Assembly: GCA_905197665.1 (NCBI GenBank)
Contig: CAJJZP010000007.1
Span: 1-64,000 of the forward strand
Source: an uncultured Collinsella sp.
GTDB lineage: Bacteria; Actinomycetota; Coriobacteriia; Coriobacteriales; Coriobacteriaceae
DNA length: 64,000 nucleotides
Direction of reading: 5' to 3'
Part shown: positions 1-7,059 of the stretch, in pieces
Numbering within the stretch: position 1 is the first letter of the stretch
Layout of the letters: every line of letters starts with the position of its first letter
Translations under genes and position numbers: made by a program
The notes under the pieces: model-generated
Database searches by the model: none
What the model saw: only the letters and a program-made list of their open reading frames with translations
What the model was told of the DNA's origin: nothing

Positions 1-212
1 TGCCGCATGGCCACCTCCAGCGCACCAAAGCGCTGCATCAGGCTGCGGGAGTTTTTCTCTGCCTCTGAAAAGTCGTAGTCGATCTGGCCGAGCAGACGAA
101 CCGCTGTTTCATCCTTGTAAAGGTTCGGGTACAACTCCGTACACAGCTTCCGGGAATACAGCGGGAGGATCAGCGTCTCCTGCACGGTGTTTTTCTCAAT
201 TTTACATTTCAT
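1..212 (-). CDS. SAM-dependent methyltransferase, LCM/PPM1-like (5' part only)
   Basis: Reading leftwards from an ATG at 212, the frame is open to the window edge (70 codons seen). The N-terminus starts MKCKIEKNTVQETLILPLYS, continues with residues like LCTELYPNLYKDE and a DYDFSE stretch, and resembles the N-terminal helices of the leucine-carboxyl-methyltransferase-like (PPM1/LCM/Tcmp) family. These use SAM to methylate small molecules or carboxyl groups. The SAM-binding glycine motif would lie beyond the edge. It is the third gene of a same-strand run of methyltransferases, 114 bp after the stop of the second. The family assignment rests on the N-terminus alone; the substrate is unknown. 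Confidence 0.6.
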   Translation of the reverse strand, partial: MKCKIEKNTVQETLILPLYSRKLCTELYPNLYKDETAVRLLGQIDYDFSEAEKNSRSLMQRFGALEVAMR

Positions 213-326
213 AGGTTTCTTCCTCAGTGAATAAAAACTGTCATAATTGCCGCCAGCACAGCCGCTATGACCGTCATGCCTATCGCCATGTGCAGGATGG
301 ATGAAAAATGCCCGTGCTTGATGCCC

Positions 327-932
327 TTACTTCTGCGCCGTGACGCAGAGCCACCTTTTCTTTTTGCGTATCTGCACCTCGTGAAAACCCGCCTGCTCCA
401 GACATGCCTTTAATTCAACGTCCTTATAGATGGTCATGCCGCCGATGATCTGCGTCCACCTCTCGTCTTTGTCCGTATCGCCATTGCTCTCGTTGCAGAT
501 GAGAATTGTCCCGCCTGGCTTCAGCGTCCGCCAGACCTCACGGAAGCATCGGGGCAAATCAGGCCAAAAATAGACGGTCTCAAAGGCCGTGGCGGCATCG
601 AAGTAGCTATCCTCAAACACCATATCCGCCACACTGCCTTGCAGAACGGCGCAACGCCCCTCCTGAATTGCAATTCGGTTGAGCTTTCTAGTCTTCTCCA
701 CGCTGACGGGCGAATAGTCGACGCCCTTGACGACGCCATGCGGGCATTTTTTCAGCAGCCGTTTTATGTTCGCCCCGCCGCCGCAGCCGCAATCCAGCAC
801 CTTGGCATTTGGCGCAAGTCGTAGAAATCGAAGTCCCCACCGCGCCACAGGGCTGTGGCCCAGGTTCATCATGGCAACCATAAGTTTTCCGCCGAGGCCC
901 ACGGGCTTGCGGGTGTTTTCAAAGAACGACAT
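327..932 (-). CDS. Class I SAM-dependent methyltransferase (UbiE-like)
   Basis: Cytosolic methyltransferase of about 201 residues. The SAM motif I reads VLDCGCGGGANIKRLL near residue 46, an acidic residue follows in GVDYSP, and motif IV-like sequence is present (FDAATAFETVYFWPDL), with LKPGG as post-motif. I chose the ATG at 932 (MSFFENTRKPVG) over an upstream ATG at 962 because GGAGGGGGCAG precedes it at ribosome-binding distance. With that start it overlaps the end of the upstream methyltransferase by 14 bp, which implies translational coupling. The substrate is not evident. GC content is lower than in the core genes further right, consistent with acquisition. Confidence 0.8.
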   Translation of the reverse strand: MSFFENTRKPVGLGGKLMVAMMNLGHSPVARWGLRFLRLAPNAKVLDCGCGGGANIKRLLKKCPHGVVKGVDYSPVSVEKTRKLNRIAIQEGRCAVLQGSVADMVFEDSYFDAATAFETVYFWPDLPRCFREVWRTLKPGGTILICNESNGDTDKDERWTQIIGGMTIYKDVELKACLEQAGFHEVQIRKKKRWLCVTAQK

Positions 933-1548
933 CTGCCCCCTCCGATTTTGTGCATTCCGCATAGGTCAACGGGAACGAGGCCTTCAACACCGCGCTTTTC
1001 TGCACCGCCCAGCCGTTTTGACGCAGGAAACGTAGGTATTCCTCGCTTGTCCACCTGCTGTGGAGGGGGAATCCCGCCATACTCATGAAAAAGGCTTTTG
1101 CCTTGCCGGAAACCGAGTTCTCCGCGTGGGTGAAGGTTGGCGCGATGAGCACGCCGTCGTCCTTCAGCACCCGCCTGATTTCTTGCAGGGCCTTTTCCGG
1201 ATGCGGCACTATGTGAAGCGCGTTGGACGCAATCACCACTTCGAAGGACTTCTGTGCATAGGGCAGGTGGAACATATCTTGTACGGAAAAGTGCAGCTTT
1301 GCGGATTGAATGTCCCGTTTTGCTTCAAGGATCATCTTTGCAGAAGCGTCCGTAGCCTCGATGTGTGCCGCCGCATTCACGATGCTCTTTGCGATAAGCC
1401 CCGTGCCGGTGGCAACCTCCAGTACGGTTTTTGCTTTCACTACCGGCCGGATCAGCCCATACATCTTCTCATACGCCGCCCGGTCCTTTCGCATGAAACG
1501 GTCGTACCGACCGGCATTCTTGTCCCAGAAGCCCTTGCGTTCGTGCAT
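919..1548 (-). CDS. Class I SAM-dependent methyltransferase, first gene of operon
   Basis: About 209 residues, starting MHERKGFWDKNAGRYDRFMR. Motif I is VLEVATGTGLIAKSIV, followed by IEATDASAKMI (acidic ribose-binding position), SVQDMFHLPYA, VVIASNALHIV and an LKDDGVLI segment. This is the Rossmann methyltransferase layout. The ATG at 1548 is preferred over an in-frame TTG at 1563 because the GGGGGC run sits at the right distance. It leads a coupled run of three different methyltransferases (next start overlaps this stop), so the products probably act on one pathway. The upstream DNA carries a palindrome and an iron-box-like sequence, which suggests metal-dependent control (inference). Confidence 0.8.
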   Translation of the reverse strand: MHERKGFWDKNAGRYDRFMRKDRAAYEKMYGLIRPVVKAKTVLEVATGTGLIAKSIVNAAAHIEATDASAKMILEAKRDIQSAKLHFSVQDMFHLPYAQKSFEVVIASNALHIVPHPEKALQEIRRVLKDDGVLIAPTFTHAENSVSGKAKAFFMSMAGFPLHSRWTSEEYLRFLRQNGWAVQKSAVLKASFPLTYAECTKSEGADVVL

Positions 1549-1565
1549 GGCTATCGCCCCCAAAC

Positions 1566-1583
1566 AGTTAGAGCCATCTAACT
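1566..1583. promoter_or_regulatory. 18-bp palindrome in the methyltransferase leader
   Basis: AGTTAGA-gcca-TCTAACT has perfect 7-bp arms. It lies 18 bp upstream of the ATG of the first methyltransferase, so it could be an operator or an mRNA hairpin near the ribosome site. No regulator gene is adjacent. Confidence 0.4.
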
Positions 1584-1603
1584 ATAACACACGAATCATA
1601 CAG

Positions 1604-1622
1604 TAAGATAAGGCTAACCTTT
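1604..1622. promoter_or_regulatory. DtxR/IdeR-like iron box candidate
   Basis: TAAGATAAGGCTAACCTTT matches the classic DtxR consensus TTAGGTTAGGCTAACCTAA at 14 of 19 positions, with the right half nearly perfect. It lies about 56 bp upstream of the methyltransferase operon start, where a promoter would be. Comparison is by eye with the remembered consensus. Confidence 0.4.
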
Positions 1623-1865
1623 TTTCTTGGCTAAGATGCATCTCTTCGGTTTTTGCTTATAACAGCGCGAGTCAGATACTAGGCTGGAGCTGAAGAAGGA
1701 GCTTGGCGGACAGGTAGGTCGATACCGGTTCCCGGAACGGTGATCCAGCCAATTACACCAGGGCTCTAGTCATTGAGTGGGAATAGAAAATTCCTTAGTT
1801 ATGGGGGTAAAAACTTGATTCCCTTTAGGATAAACCCCCATGACTATATGAATTGACCTGCTGAC
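1623..1865. other. Intergenic stretch with one long-loop inverted repeat
   Basis: I see no gene. A short open stretch ends in the peptide QVGRYRFPER at about 1730 and may be the tail of a lost gene. ATGGGGGT at 1801-1808 and ACCCCCAT at 1834-1841 form an 8-bp inverted repeat with a 25-nt loop; no T-tract follows, so it is not a typical terminator. Confidence 0.3.
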
Positions 1866-2086
1866 TTTAATGAAGATTGGAGGGTAACGGCCAGGGGTGA
1901 CGGCCCAGCGAGTGCTATTTTGCGAGCTATGCGCATTGAAAGCGACCTCTCGTGGTATAAACTACTTGCCGGAAGCTGCGGCTTTCAGAGTACGGCTTAC
2001 GTGTACGTTTAACCTCCGTGGGCGATGGGGTGCCGCAAAGCGTAGAATATCGCCCACCTGTAGGGGCCCGCAGCGATGCGGGCCCC
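1866..2086 (+). ncRNA. Possible (degenerate) type III antitoxin RNA region
   Basis: Type III toxin genes of the ToxN/TenpN family are preceded by a repeat-built antitoxin RNA and then a hairpin terminator. A strong hairpin is at the expected place (2063-2086). The stretch before it is non-coding and structured, for example GGGCGAT...ATCGCCC around 2020-2055. Clean tandem repeats are not visible; only a faint similarity between two ACCTC(T)CGTGG...TGCCG segments is seen. The call depends on the toxin assignment. Confidence 0.25.
2063..2086 (+). terminator. GC-rich hairpin upstream of toxin gene
   Basis: GGGGCCCGCA-gcga-TGCGGGCCCC is a perfect 10-bp stem with a GNRA-type loop. No U-tract follows, so termination would be partial, as is usual between a type III antitoxin and its toxin. 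Confidence 0.55.
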
Positions 2087-2111
2087 GCTTCGTATGAAGG
2101 GGGCGTAACCG

Positions 2112-2559
2112 ATGAAGATTGTATCCATCCCCAGGACTTCTTCGTCCACGCCGAGGGCGACCGCGAGCTCATGCTTAAGCACAATCGTCCCTGCATCGTA
2201 GTGGTGAGGCTGCGTTTCCGCGGGAAGCGCAGGGACTTCGCCGTGCCGCTGCGTTCCAACATCGCCCCTAACGTGCCCAAAGACCAGTACTTTGCGTTGC
2301 CACCCCGCCCCACGACGCGCCCCAACTGCCGCCACGGCATCCACTACATCAAGATGTTCCCCATAACCAGGCCTACCAGCGCCGCTTCAGGACCGAGGGC
2401 TCGGCCTACTACGAGACGCTCCAACGCATCATCGACGGCAGCACCAAGCGCATTGTCTCAGAGTGCCAGGCATACCTCGACCGCTACGAGCAGGAGGGAA
2501 GGCCTCGCTTTGCCGTCGACATCGACCGCATCGTGGTGCTGCTGGAGGGCGAGAAGTAG
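2112..2559 (+). pseudogene. Type III toxin, TenpN/ToxN-AbiQ family, two frameshifts
   Basis: Read across three frames, the product is one endoribonuclease-like toxin of about 149 residues. It has MKIVSIP, then (frame change) DFFVHAEGDRELMLKHNRPC, a basic strand with FAVPLRSNIAPNVPKDQYF, HGIHYIKMFP, then (second frame change) NQAYQRRFRTEGSAYYETL, IVSECQAYLDRYEQ and FAVDIDRIVVLLEGEK before TAG. These blocks match the TenpN-type toxins that cleave RNA and are neutralised by a repeat RNA. Both breaks can be repaired by adding one base, one after CCCAG near 2133 and one in the CCCC run near 2356, so either true decay or sequencing error in short runs is possible. AGGGGG precedes the ATG. Confidence 0.65.
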
Positions 2560-2767
2560 GGCACCTCGGCTCAGTCTCGAGCCATACAGAGTCGCTCCGC
2601 ATTTTTGAACGCCGTGTGTGCGTCCCAAATACTTGAGAAACAAGCTGTGAAGTGCGGCGGCGCGCCCGTGCCCGTGCATAGCCGTCACCATCAGCGTCTA
2701 CGCGGCGTCGGCTTCAAGTGGAACTGGCCCCACTGCTGTATATGGTTTGCCTTGCTGCACATGGCGA
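2560..2767. other. Intergenic stretch, nothing recognised
   Basis: About 200 bp between the broken toxin gene and the convergent yjdF gene. No ORF with plausible composition and no clear hairpin were seen. Confidence 0.4.
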
Positions 2768-3187
2768 TCAATGCCCACGATGCTTCTGCTTGCGCTTCAG
2801 CTTTCGCTGCTCGAAGCGCGCCTCCGCCTCATCCGCGCGACGCTGGCTTCTTGCGCGGGCTGACTCCCGTTTCATTGTCTCCCGCTGACTCGCGAGCACC
2901 TGCTGCGCCCTGGTGCCCATCGCCGGCTGCTTAAGGGCCTTCGACGCCTCGCGGGCGCGGCGCTTGGGGTTCCTCGCGGGCTTGCTCGCCTCGGCGGGAT
3001 CGTCACCGAAGAACGCGAGCTCCGCCCATTTGCTTGTAACGAATCGCAGGATTTCCTCATCGGACGGTTCCGCGCCGAAGACGATGCGGGCGGCGCCGTA
3101 TCTGCCGTCCTCGACATGCTCCGCCAGCCCGACCCAGAATTGGCCGTCGTGATATACGGTCAGGGTGGATGACACGCTGATCTGCAT
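2768..3187 (-). CDS. yjdF: YjdF family protein (DUF2992)
   Basis: 139 residues. The N-terminal half (LTVYHDGQFWVGLAEHVEDG, then ARIVFGAEPSDEEILRF) and the very basic, Arg/Lys-rich C-terminal half ending KRKQKHRGH are the signature of YjdF. The start is the ATG at 3187, behind AAGGAGG at 7-8 bp; an in-frame extension to 3301 runs through the leader RNA and is not real. Family members are controlled in Firmicutes by the yjdF riboswitch, which binds azaaromatic compounds. A structured leader is present here too. Its biochemical role is not established; the basic tail suggests nucleic acid binding (inference). Confidence 0.85.
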   Translation of the reverse strand: MQISVSSTLTVYHDGQFWVGLAEHVEDGRYGAARIVFGAEPSDEEILRFVTSKWAELAFFGDDPAEASKPARNPKRRAREASKALKQPAMGTRAQQVLASQRETMKRESARARSQRRADEAEARFEQRKLKRKQKHRGH

Positions 3188-3224
3188 GGTTGGTTCCTCC
3201 TTTATGTAGATGACCATGCAGAGA

Positions 3225-3315
3225 AGGGACAACCAAGGAGGCAGGTTACTGATGCGGACTCCCGCACGCCCACGACTACCCGACGGGGACTGTGTTTTCA
3301 TCTCTGGTGGTTGGA
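3225..3315 (-). promoter_or_regulatory. Probable yjdF-motif riboswitch
   Basis: Read on the minus strand, the yjdF leader holds GATGAAAACACAG, CGGGTAGTCGTGGGCGTG, a small TGCGG-gagt-CCGCA hairpin, then TCAGTAACCTGCCTCC before the ribosome site. These compact G/C segments and the location directly before yjdF fit the yjdF RNA motif as I remember it. A covariance-model search would decide. Confidence 0.5.
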
Positions 3316-3359
3316 TTGTAGCATGAGCGAATGCGCATTGACCTCGCTGCCGGCATGCT

Positions 3360-3584
3360 GTGACTGGTCGAGGGTTTTACCAGGAATGGGGTAAGCCGGC
3401 GCAGAAACTGCACCCTGGCGACGTGGTCAACATTGCCCCAGGGGTGAAGCACTGGCACGGAGCCGCACCCGACAGCTGGTTCTCACATCTCGCGTTGGAG
3501 GTTCCGGGCGAGGAAGCCTCCAACGAGTGGTTGGAGTCTGTGGACAACGGGGAATATCTCAAAGAGACTAACAAGGAGGCTTAA
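3360..3584 (+). pseudogene. C-terminal fragment of a cupin (carboxymuconolactone decarboxylase-cupin type)
   Basis: 74 codons encode the second half of a cupin barrel: VTGRGFYQEWGKPAQKLHPG, DVVNIAPGVKHWHGAAPDSW, FSHLALEVPG. The metal-binding His residues of cupin motif 2 (KHWHGA) are visible. An in-frame stop lies just upstream and no start with a ribosome site is present, so the first cupin motif and any decarboxylase domain are missing. The fragment overlaps the tail of the truncated sirtuin gene on the other strand. This is a remnant. Confidence 0.7.
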
Positions 3585-4290
3585 ATACCTTCGCCGTCCG
3601 CGCCACCGAGAGCAGTGCGCTCAAATCGGCCTGGATCGCCCCTGCCTTGCTTCCAAGCTGCAGCGGAGCCGAGTCGCCCGAGATGTTTACGCTCAAAAGG
3701 TGCGCATCCGGCAGCTTTGCGGTCATGCTCCAGAACGGGAGCGTGATGATGTCCGGGGTCATCTCGCCCACGCCGAGCTCCAGCAACAGCACGCGGCGAT
3801 CGCTGCGCTCGCGCACGAAGCGCTCGTATCGTCCGAGGCTCTCGCGCCATGCCGCACCCTGCAGAAACGTGTCGTCGCGCACCCACGGCACGAGCTGCCA
3901 GCCGCAGTGCGGGCATCGGGGGACGTCCTCGCTGCGGACCTCGAACCCCGCCATGCCCGCGAGCATGCGCTCGACGTAGGGGCTCGCATCGAAGAGCTCG
4001 TCGCAGCATGGCTGCTTGCACTGAAGGTGCGCGAAGCTTCCCTGATAGTTGCAGATCCTCTCGGTGGGAAACGTCTTCTCGACTTGGGTGTCTACATTGG
4101 TGCTCAGGATGAAGTAGTCCTTATGGCCGATGAGGGACCGTAGGTCGAGATAGGGCTGCGAGGCCAGCTCGCGCAGCATGAAGTCGATGTATCGCGCGTA
4201 GTAGGCCCATTGCTGCTCGAGGCTGGGGTAGAGGTGGTAAAAGCCGTCGAAAAGGCTCTTGACTACTTTCGATTGATGCTCAGTGCCCAT
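3568..4290 (-). pseudogene. Truncated sirtuin-like gene (second copy of the 7060-7908 gene)
   Basis: From KSLFDGFYHLYPS onward the product is nearly identical to the intact gene at 7060-7908, including STNVDTQ, NYQGS, the Cys cluster QCKQPCC, the CPHC knuckle and LELGVGEMTP. The first 58 residues of the intact protein, with the GIGSG nucleotide-binding loop, are replaced by an unrelated MGTEHQSKVV. The C-terminus also differs (TAKVFKPPC). The NAD-binding loop is lost, so the product should be inactive as an enzyme. This is the left remnant of a duplicated TetR-sirtuin cassette; the right remnant is at 6072-6272. Confidence 0.8.
3598..4262. repeat. 665-bp direct repeat, copy 1 (copy 2 at 7075-7739)
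   Basis: The block is colinear with 7075-7739 at a constant offset of 3,477 bp without gaps. By eye I count about eight substitutions, nearly all in the first 200 bp, so identity is close to 99%. It covers the C-terminal three quarters of a sirtuin-like gene and ends sharply at 4262, where unrelated, lower-GC DNA begins. Confidence 0.85.
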
Positions 4291-4489
4291 TGTATTCGCT
4301 ACGATTAAACTCGGCACAGGGGGTACTGGTTTTCCGTGCGAAAACGCTCATGCCGCTAAATTGAGCGACCGCCTGTACTGCAGCGGGATCATCCGCCCGA
4401 GCGGTCCCTTAATCCGTCGCCCGTTGCGCCAATCGGCAGAAGCCACGCGTGGACGCTAATCGCTCGAGCGAATCGTCGTCGGTTTCCGT

Positions 4490-5398
4490 TTAACGATTTC
4501 TTTTTCCGCTATTATCTGACCCTCGGACTTCCTCGTGATAGAAGTAGTCCACGATCACCGGATGCCCCTGAGGGACTCTGCCATAAGGCATTTCGTTGTC
4601 CACAAAGGGGCAATCGTACTTCTTGGCCATTTCCTCGGCTTTTACTTCAAGCGCTTCAAAATAGCTACGGTTGCGCTTGTTATAGATCTCATCGTAAAGC
4701 GGTACGAGATTGGGATGTTTCTCGGCGATATAATCCAGGATCGCTTTTTTGAAACCACCCCGAAGATTGAGATTTTCGAGCCAAAACAAATCGCACCGAT
4801 CTTTTACTCGCTCAAAAATCATCTCAAAATCCGTGATGCCGGGAAATACCGGGGACACGAAGCAGACCGTACGGATACCTTCGTCATACACCTGCTTCAT
4901 AGCAGCGATACGACGCTCGATGCTCGACGCGGAGTCCATATCGTTCTTGAAGTTCTCATCCAGCGTGTTGATCGACCATGAAACGGTCACTCGTCCAAGC
5001 CTCTTCAGCAGATCGATATCCCGTACCACAAGATCGGACTTTGTGCAGATCAGAATATCTGCATCGCTGCCAATCAGCTGCTCCAGGAGTTTCTTGGTAT
5101 TCCCGAATCGCTCCTCCTGTGGATTGTAGCCATCCGTCACAGAACCGATAACCACCCGCTGTCCAGCGTATTTCTTCGGATTCTTGATTTCCGGCCAATG
5201 CTTCACATCAAGAAAGGTGCCCCATTCCTCCTTGTGTCCGGTAAAGCGCTTCATAAAGGAGGCATAGCAATACTTGCAGGCATGCGTGCAGCCTACATAG
5301 GGATTGACCGAGTAGCCGCCTACCGGCAGGCTGGACTTGGTCATGATGTTCTTTGCTTCCACCTCTTTGATGAGGATTCCATCGATCACTTCTGCCAT
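4490..5398 (-). CDS. Radical SAM protein, spore-photolyase-like (mobile pair protein B type)
   Basis: 302 residues. The [4Fe-4S] motif C-x3-C-x2-C is at residues 37-44 (GCTHACKYCYA), followed by SPL-like segments: VIGSVTDGYNPQEERFGNTK, ILICTKSDLVVRDIDLLKRL, VTVSWSINTLDENF and VCFVSPVFPGITDF. The ATG at 5398 is chosen because GGAGG lies 8 bp before it; the in-frame extension to 5542 lies inside the upstream gene. It overlaps the upstream CxxxCxxC gene by 13 bp. NCBI families describe such two-gene units as a radical SAM mobile pair; the usual MarR regulator is not present here. The substrate is unknown. GC is clearly lower than in the flanking sirtuin genes, indicating acquisition. Confidence 0.8.
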   Translation of the reverse strand: MAEVIDGILIKEVEAKNIMTKSSLPVGGYSVNPYVGCTHACKYCYASFMKRFTGHKEEWGTFLDVKHWPEIKNPKKYAGQRVVIGSVTDGYNPQEERFGNTKKLLEQLIGSDADILICTKSDLVVRDIDLLKRLGRVTVSWSINTLDENFKNDMDSASSIERRIAAMKQVYDEGIRTVCFVSPVFPGITDFEMIFERVKDRCDLFWLENLNLRGGFKKAILDYIAEKHPNLVPLYDEIYNKRNRSYFEALEVKAEEMAKKYDCPFVDNEMPYGRVPQGHPVIVDYFYHEEVRGSDNSGKRNR

Positions 5399-6075
5399 GT
5401 TCTCTGCACCTCCAGCACTCTTTCGAATTCTTCCGGCAATTCCTGAATCATGTTTTCGTCCCCTATGACAGAGACGAGGTCTTCCTTCATAAACATTGGA
5501 ATGCCAAGCGCGTGCGCCTGGTCCGTCAAAGACCATGCCCACTCCGGTTCCGTATGAACCTTCCTGCTCTGCGCCCCGGTCATGGTACCGACGACGATCC
5601 AGTTGATTCCGGAAAGGTCGACCGTACCGGGATCGTCGAATAGCGGCTCAAAAGTAACGAAGAAGTGATTTGCTTTGACGTTTTTCCGAAGGGCGTCGAT
5701 ACGCCACAGCTCCGCTTTCCTCGTCACCGTAACGCCGAACCATGCGTTTTCCAGGTCGGTATCTAAATCCAGCAAATCGGGTCTCTTGGTCAGGAACAGG
5801 AACTGATGCTGTGGATTCTCATGGATCTTTGCAAGTACCTCGTCTCGCCATTCCAGCTTCCACCCGGAGAGATCGCTCATGCCGGTAAGGAGAAAGTTCT
5901 GCGGGCGTTTCTTTTCCATCATCTTGAGCTTGCTCGGGAAGAACGCAGGATCAGCGAAGTCGTCAATCATATGCCAACGTTTCACATTGTTACGGGCATA
6001 GCAATATGGACACTCCACCGTGCAGCCGATGACGATATTCATATTCTGAATCTGATTTTTGATGCAGATGCTCAT
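5386..6075 (-). CDS. DUF5131 / phage Gp37-Gp68-like Fe-S protein (mobile pair protein A type)
   Basis: 229 residues. A C-x3-C-x2-C cluster occurs at residues 18-25 (GCTVECPYCYARN), then FLLTGMSDLSGWKLEW, HQFLFLTKRPDLLDL, WFGVTVTRKAELWRID, NHFFVTFEPLFDD, INWIVVGTMTG and IPMFMKEDL. This is the DUF5131 layout seen in phage-borne Gp37/Gp68 proteins. It starts at the ATG at 6075, which overlaps the stop of the truncated sirtuin fragment upstream (ATGA), so it now depends on that fragment for translation. It is coupled to the SPL-like radical SAM gene downstream. The pair sits exactly where the middle of a sirtuin cassette has been lost. Function unknown. Confidence 0.75.
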   Translation of the reverse strand: MSICIKNQIQNMNIVIGCTVECPYCYARNNVKRWHMIDDFADPAFFPSKLKMMEKKRPQNFLLTGMSDLSGWKLEWRDEVLAKIHENPQHQFLFLTKRPDLLDLDTDLENAWFGVTVTRKAELWRIDALRKNVKANHFFVTFEPLFDDPGTVDLSGINWIVVGTMTGAQSRKVHTEPEWAWSLTDQAHALGIPMFMKEDLVSVIGDENMIQELPEEFERVLEVQRTWQK

Positions 6076-6272
6076 AACGCCTGCCTACCTGCCTCTCCCG
6101 TAAACACGCAATCAGCTTCCCCCACCTTTCGGGCAAAAGCCTCGATATCTTGCTTGCAAGCAGCAGGCTCGCAATCGCTCAAATCGTATGACGTGCCGCC
6201 GTTTCGATAGACGGCCCGATGGGAAAACGATCGGCTGACAAGCCCGATGCCGAGCTTCTCGCACAGGGTCAT
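6072..6272 (-). pseudogene. N-terminal fragment of a sirtuin-like gene (paralogue of 8598-9563)
   Basis: 66 residues, MTLCEKLGIGLVSRSFSHRA ... YRNGGTSYDLSD ... EADCVFTGEAG, align end to end with the first 65 residues of the sirtuin-like protein at 8598-9563. The homology stops in the glycine loop (GEAG against GGASG), after which RQAL and TGA follow. It keeps its own start and ribosome site (AAAGGGAGCACGG). It lies divergent from a TetR gene exactly as the intact copy does. The fragment may serve only as a translated leader for the radical-SAM-type pair. Confidence 0.75.
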
Positions 6273-6415
6273 CCGTGCTCCCTTTCAGCTATAAAAAACA
6301 GGTGTCTATAAACAGTATCCTTGTTGATTTTCGCAGGGGCAATGAACAAACGCGTGCACCTGTCGATAAACGAACAGCTACTGGACATTGTCAAACGACT
6401 CAGATTGGAGAGGCG
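6273..6415. promoter_or_regulatory. Divergent promoter region, broken cassette
   Basis: This 143-bp gap separates the sirtuin fragment from TetR copy 1 and corresponds to 9564-9706 in the intact cassette. ATAAAAAACAGGTGTCTATA at 6291-6310 keeps the right half of the 20-bp palindrome found there (GTGTCTATAA) but the left half is degraded. Confidence 0.45.
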
Positions 6416-6976
6416 ATGGGAGAAACCAAGATCGACCGCCGGCGGCGCTACACCCTCTCGGTCATACAGGAGGCGTTCTTCGCGCTGCCGGCCGAGGTCG
6501 GCTTCGCGAAGATGACGGTGGCGGACATCTGCCGCCGCGCCGAGATCAACCGGGGAACGTTCTATCTGCATTACGAGGATAAGTACGCGCTGCTCGATGC
6601 GCTTATCGACGAGGCATTGGCAGCGGCTCCCCCGCTTGAGGGGGTTGAATCGGCAACGCTTTGCCAGCGTCCGCCGGCAGACGACGATTATCGCCTGCTT
6701 TATTCGGACAGCGACGCATACGCTCGCGTAGCCCAGCGCGTCATAGAACGCGGAGCGGAGCAGATGGTTCCCTGGGTCATGGAGAAAACAGGGCTTTCAC
6801 GCGAAGACGCTTTCCTGCTCTTCGTCCACAACGTCCAGGGCAATCTGGCCGTCAACCGCCTGCTCGGCTGGAGACGAGGCCCCGAGTTCGCCCATGCCCA
6901 GGAGCTGCTCAACGCCTATTCCGAAGGGGGCTTACTGGCGGTATCCGCTCTTCGCGATTCCGATAACCCATCGTGA
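6416..6976 (+). CDS. TetR/AcrR family regulator, copy 1
   Basis: 186 residues. The N-terminal HTH is clear: RYTLSVIQEAFF, FAKMTVADICRRAEINRGTF and YLHYEDKYALLDAL are the TetR helix-turn-helix and the conserved F-Y-x-H-Y segment. The ligand domain holds VHNVQGNLAVNRLLGWRRGP. I chose the ATG at 6416 with GGAG upstream; the frame is open further 5' but that part lies in the promoter region. It is about 85% identical to the TetR at 9707-10261. It is divergent from a sirtuin fragment and presumably bound the shared promoter, so it may now control the radical-SAM-type pair, or the intact cassette in trans (inference). Confidence 0.88.
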   Translation: MGETKIDRRRRYTLSVIQEAFFALPAEVGFAKMTVADICRRAEINRGTFYLHYEDKYALLDALIDEALAAAPPLEGVESATLCQRPPADDDYRLLYSDSDAYARVAQRVIERGAEQMVPWVMEKTGLSREDAFLLFVHNVQGNLAVNRLLGWRRGPEFAHAQELLNAYSEGGLLAVSALRDSDNPS

Positions 6977-6995
6977 CCTGCGATTCAGGAATACC

Positions 6996-7023
6996 AGCCT
7001 CCGAGCCCTCTCGTTCGGAGGCT
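6996..7023. terminator. Hairpin between convergent TetR copy 1 and sirtuin genes
   Basis: AGCCTCCGA ... TCGGAGGCT has 9-bp arms and a 10-nt loop, located between convergent genes. There is no strong U-tract in either direction; a bidirectional terminator is the likeliest role. Confidence 0.5.
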
Positions 7024-7059
7024 GCGGCTAAAACCTCATTGCGCGTCTACCGCTCCGCG

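Noticed and set aside
224..289. 21-codon hydrophobic ORF (MAIGMTVIAAVLAAIMTVFI...) on the minus strand between two methyltransferase genes
   Set aside because: It could be a small membrane peptide, but there is no ribosome site and the frame has no start further upstream; too weak to call.
1680..1760. tRNA-like segment (GGTTCCCGGAAC ... ACACCA)
   Set aside because: No cloverleaf can be folded: no proper T-loop (GTTCGA) or matching acceptor stem.
1801..1841. Rho-independent terminator
   Set aside because: The 8-bp arms enclose a 25-nt loop and there is no T-tract, so termination is unlikely.
2768..3301. Longer start for yjdF at 3301
   Set aside because: The extra 38 codons run through the structured leader; the ATG at 3187 has AAGGAGG and matches the family start.
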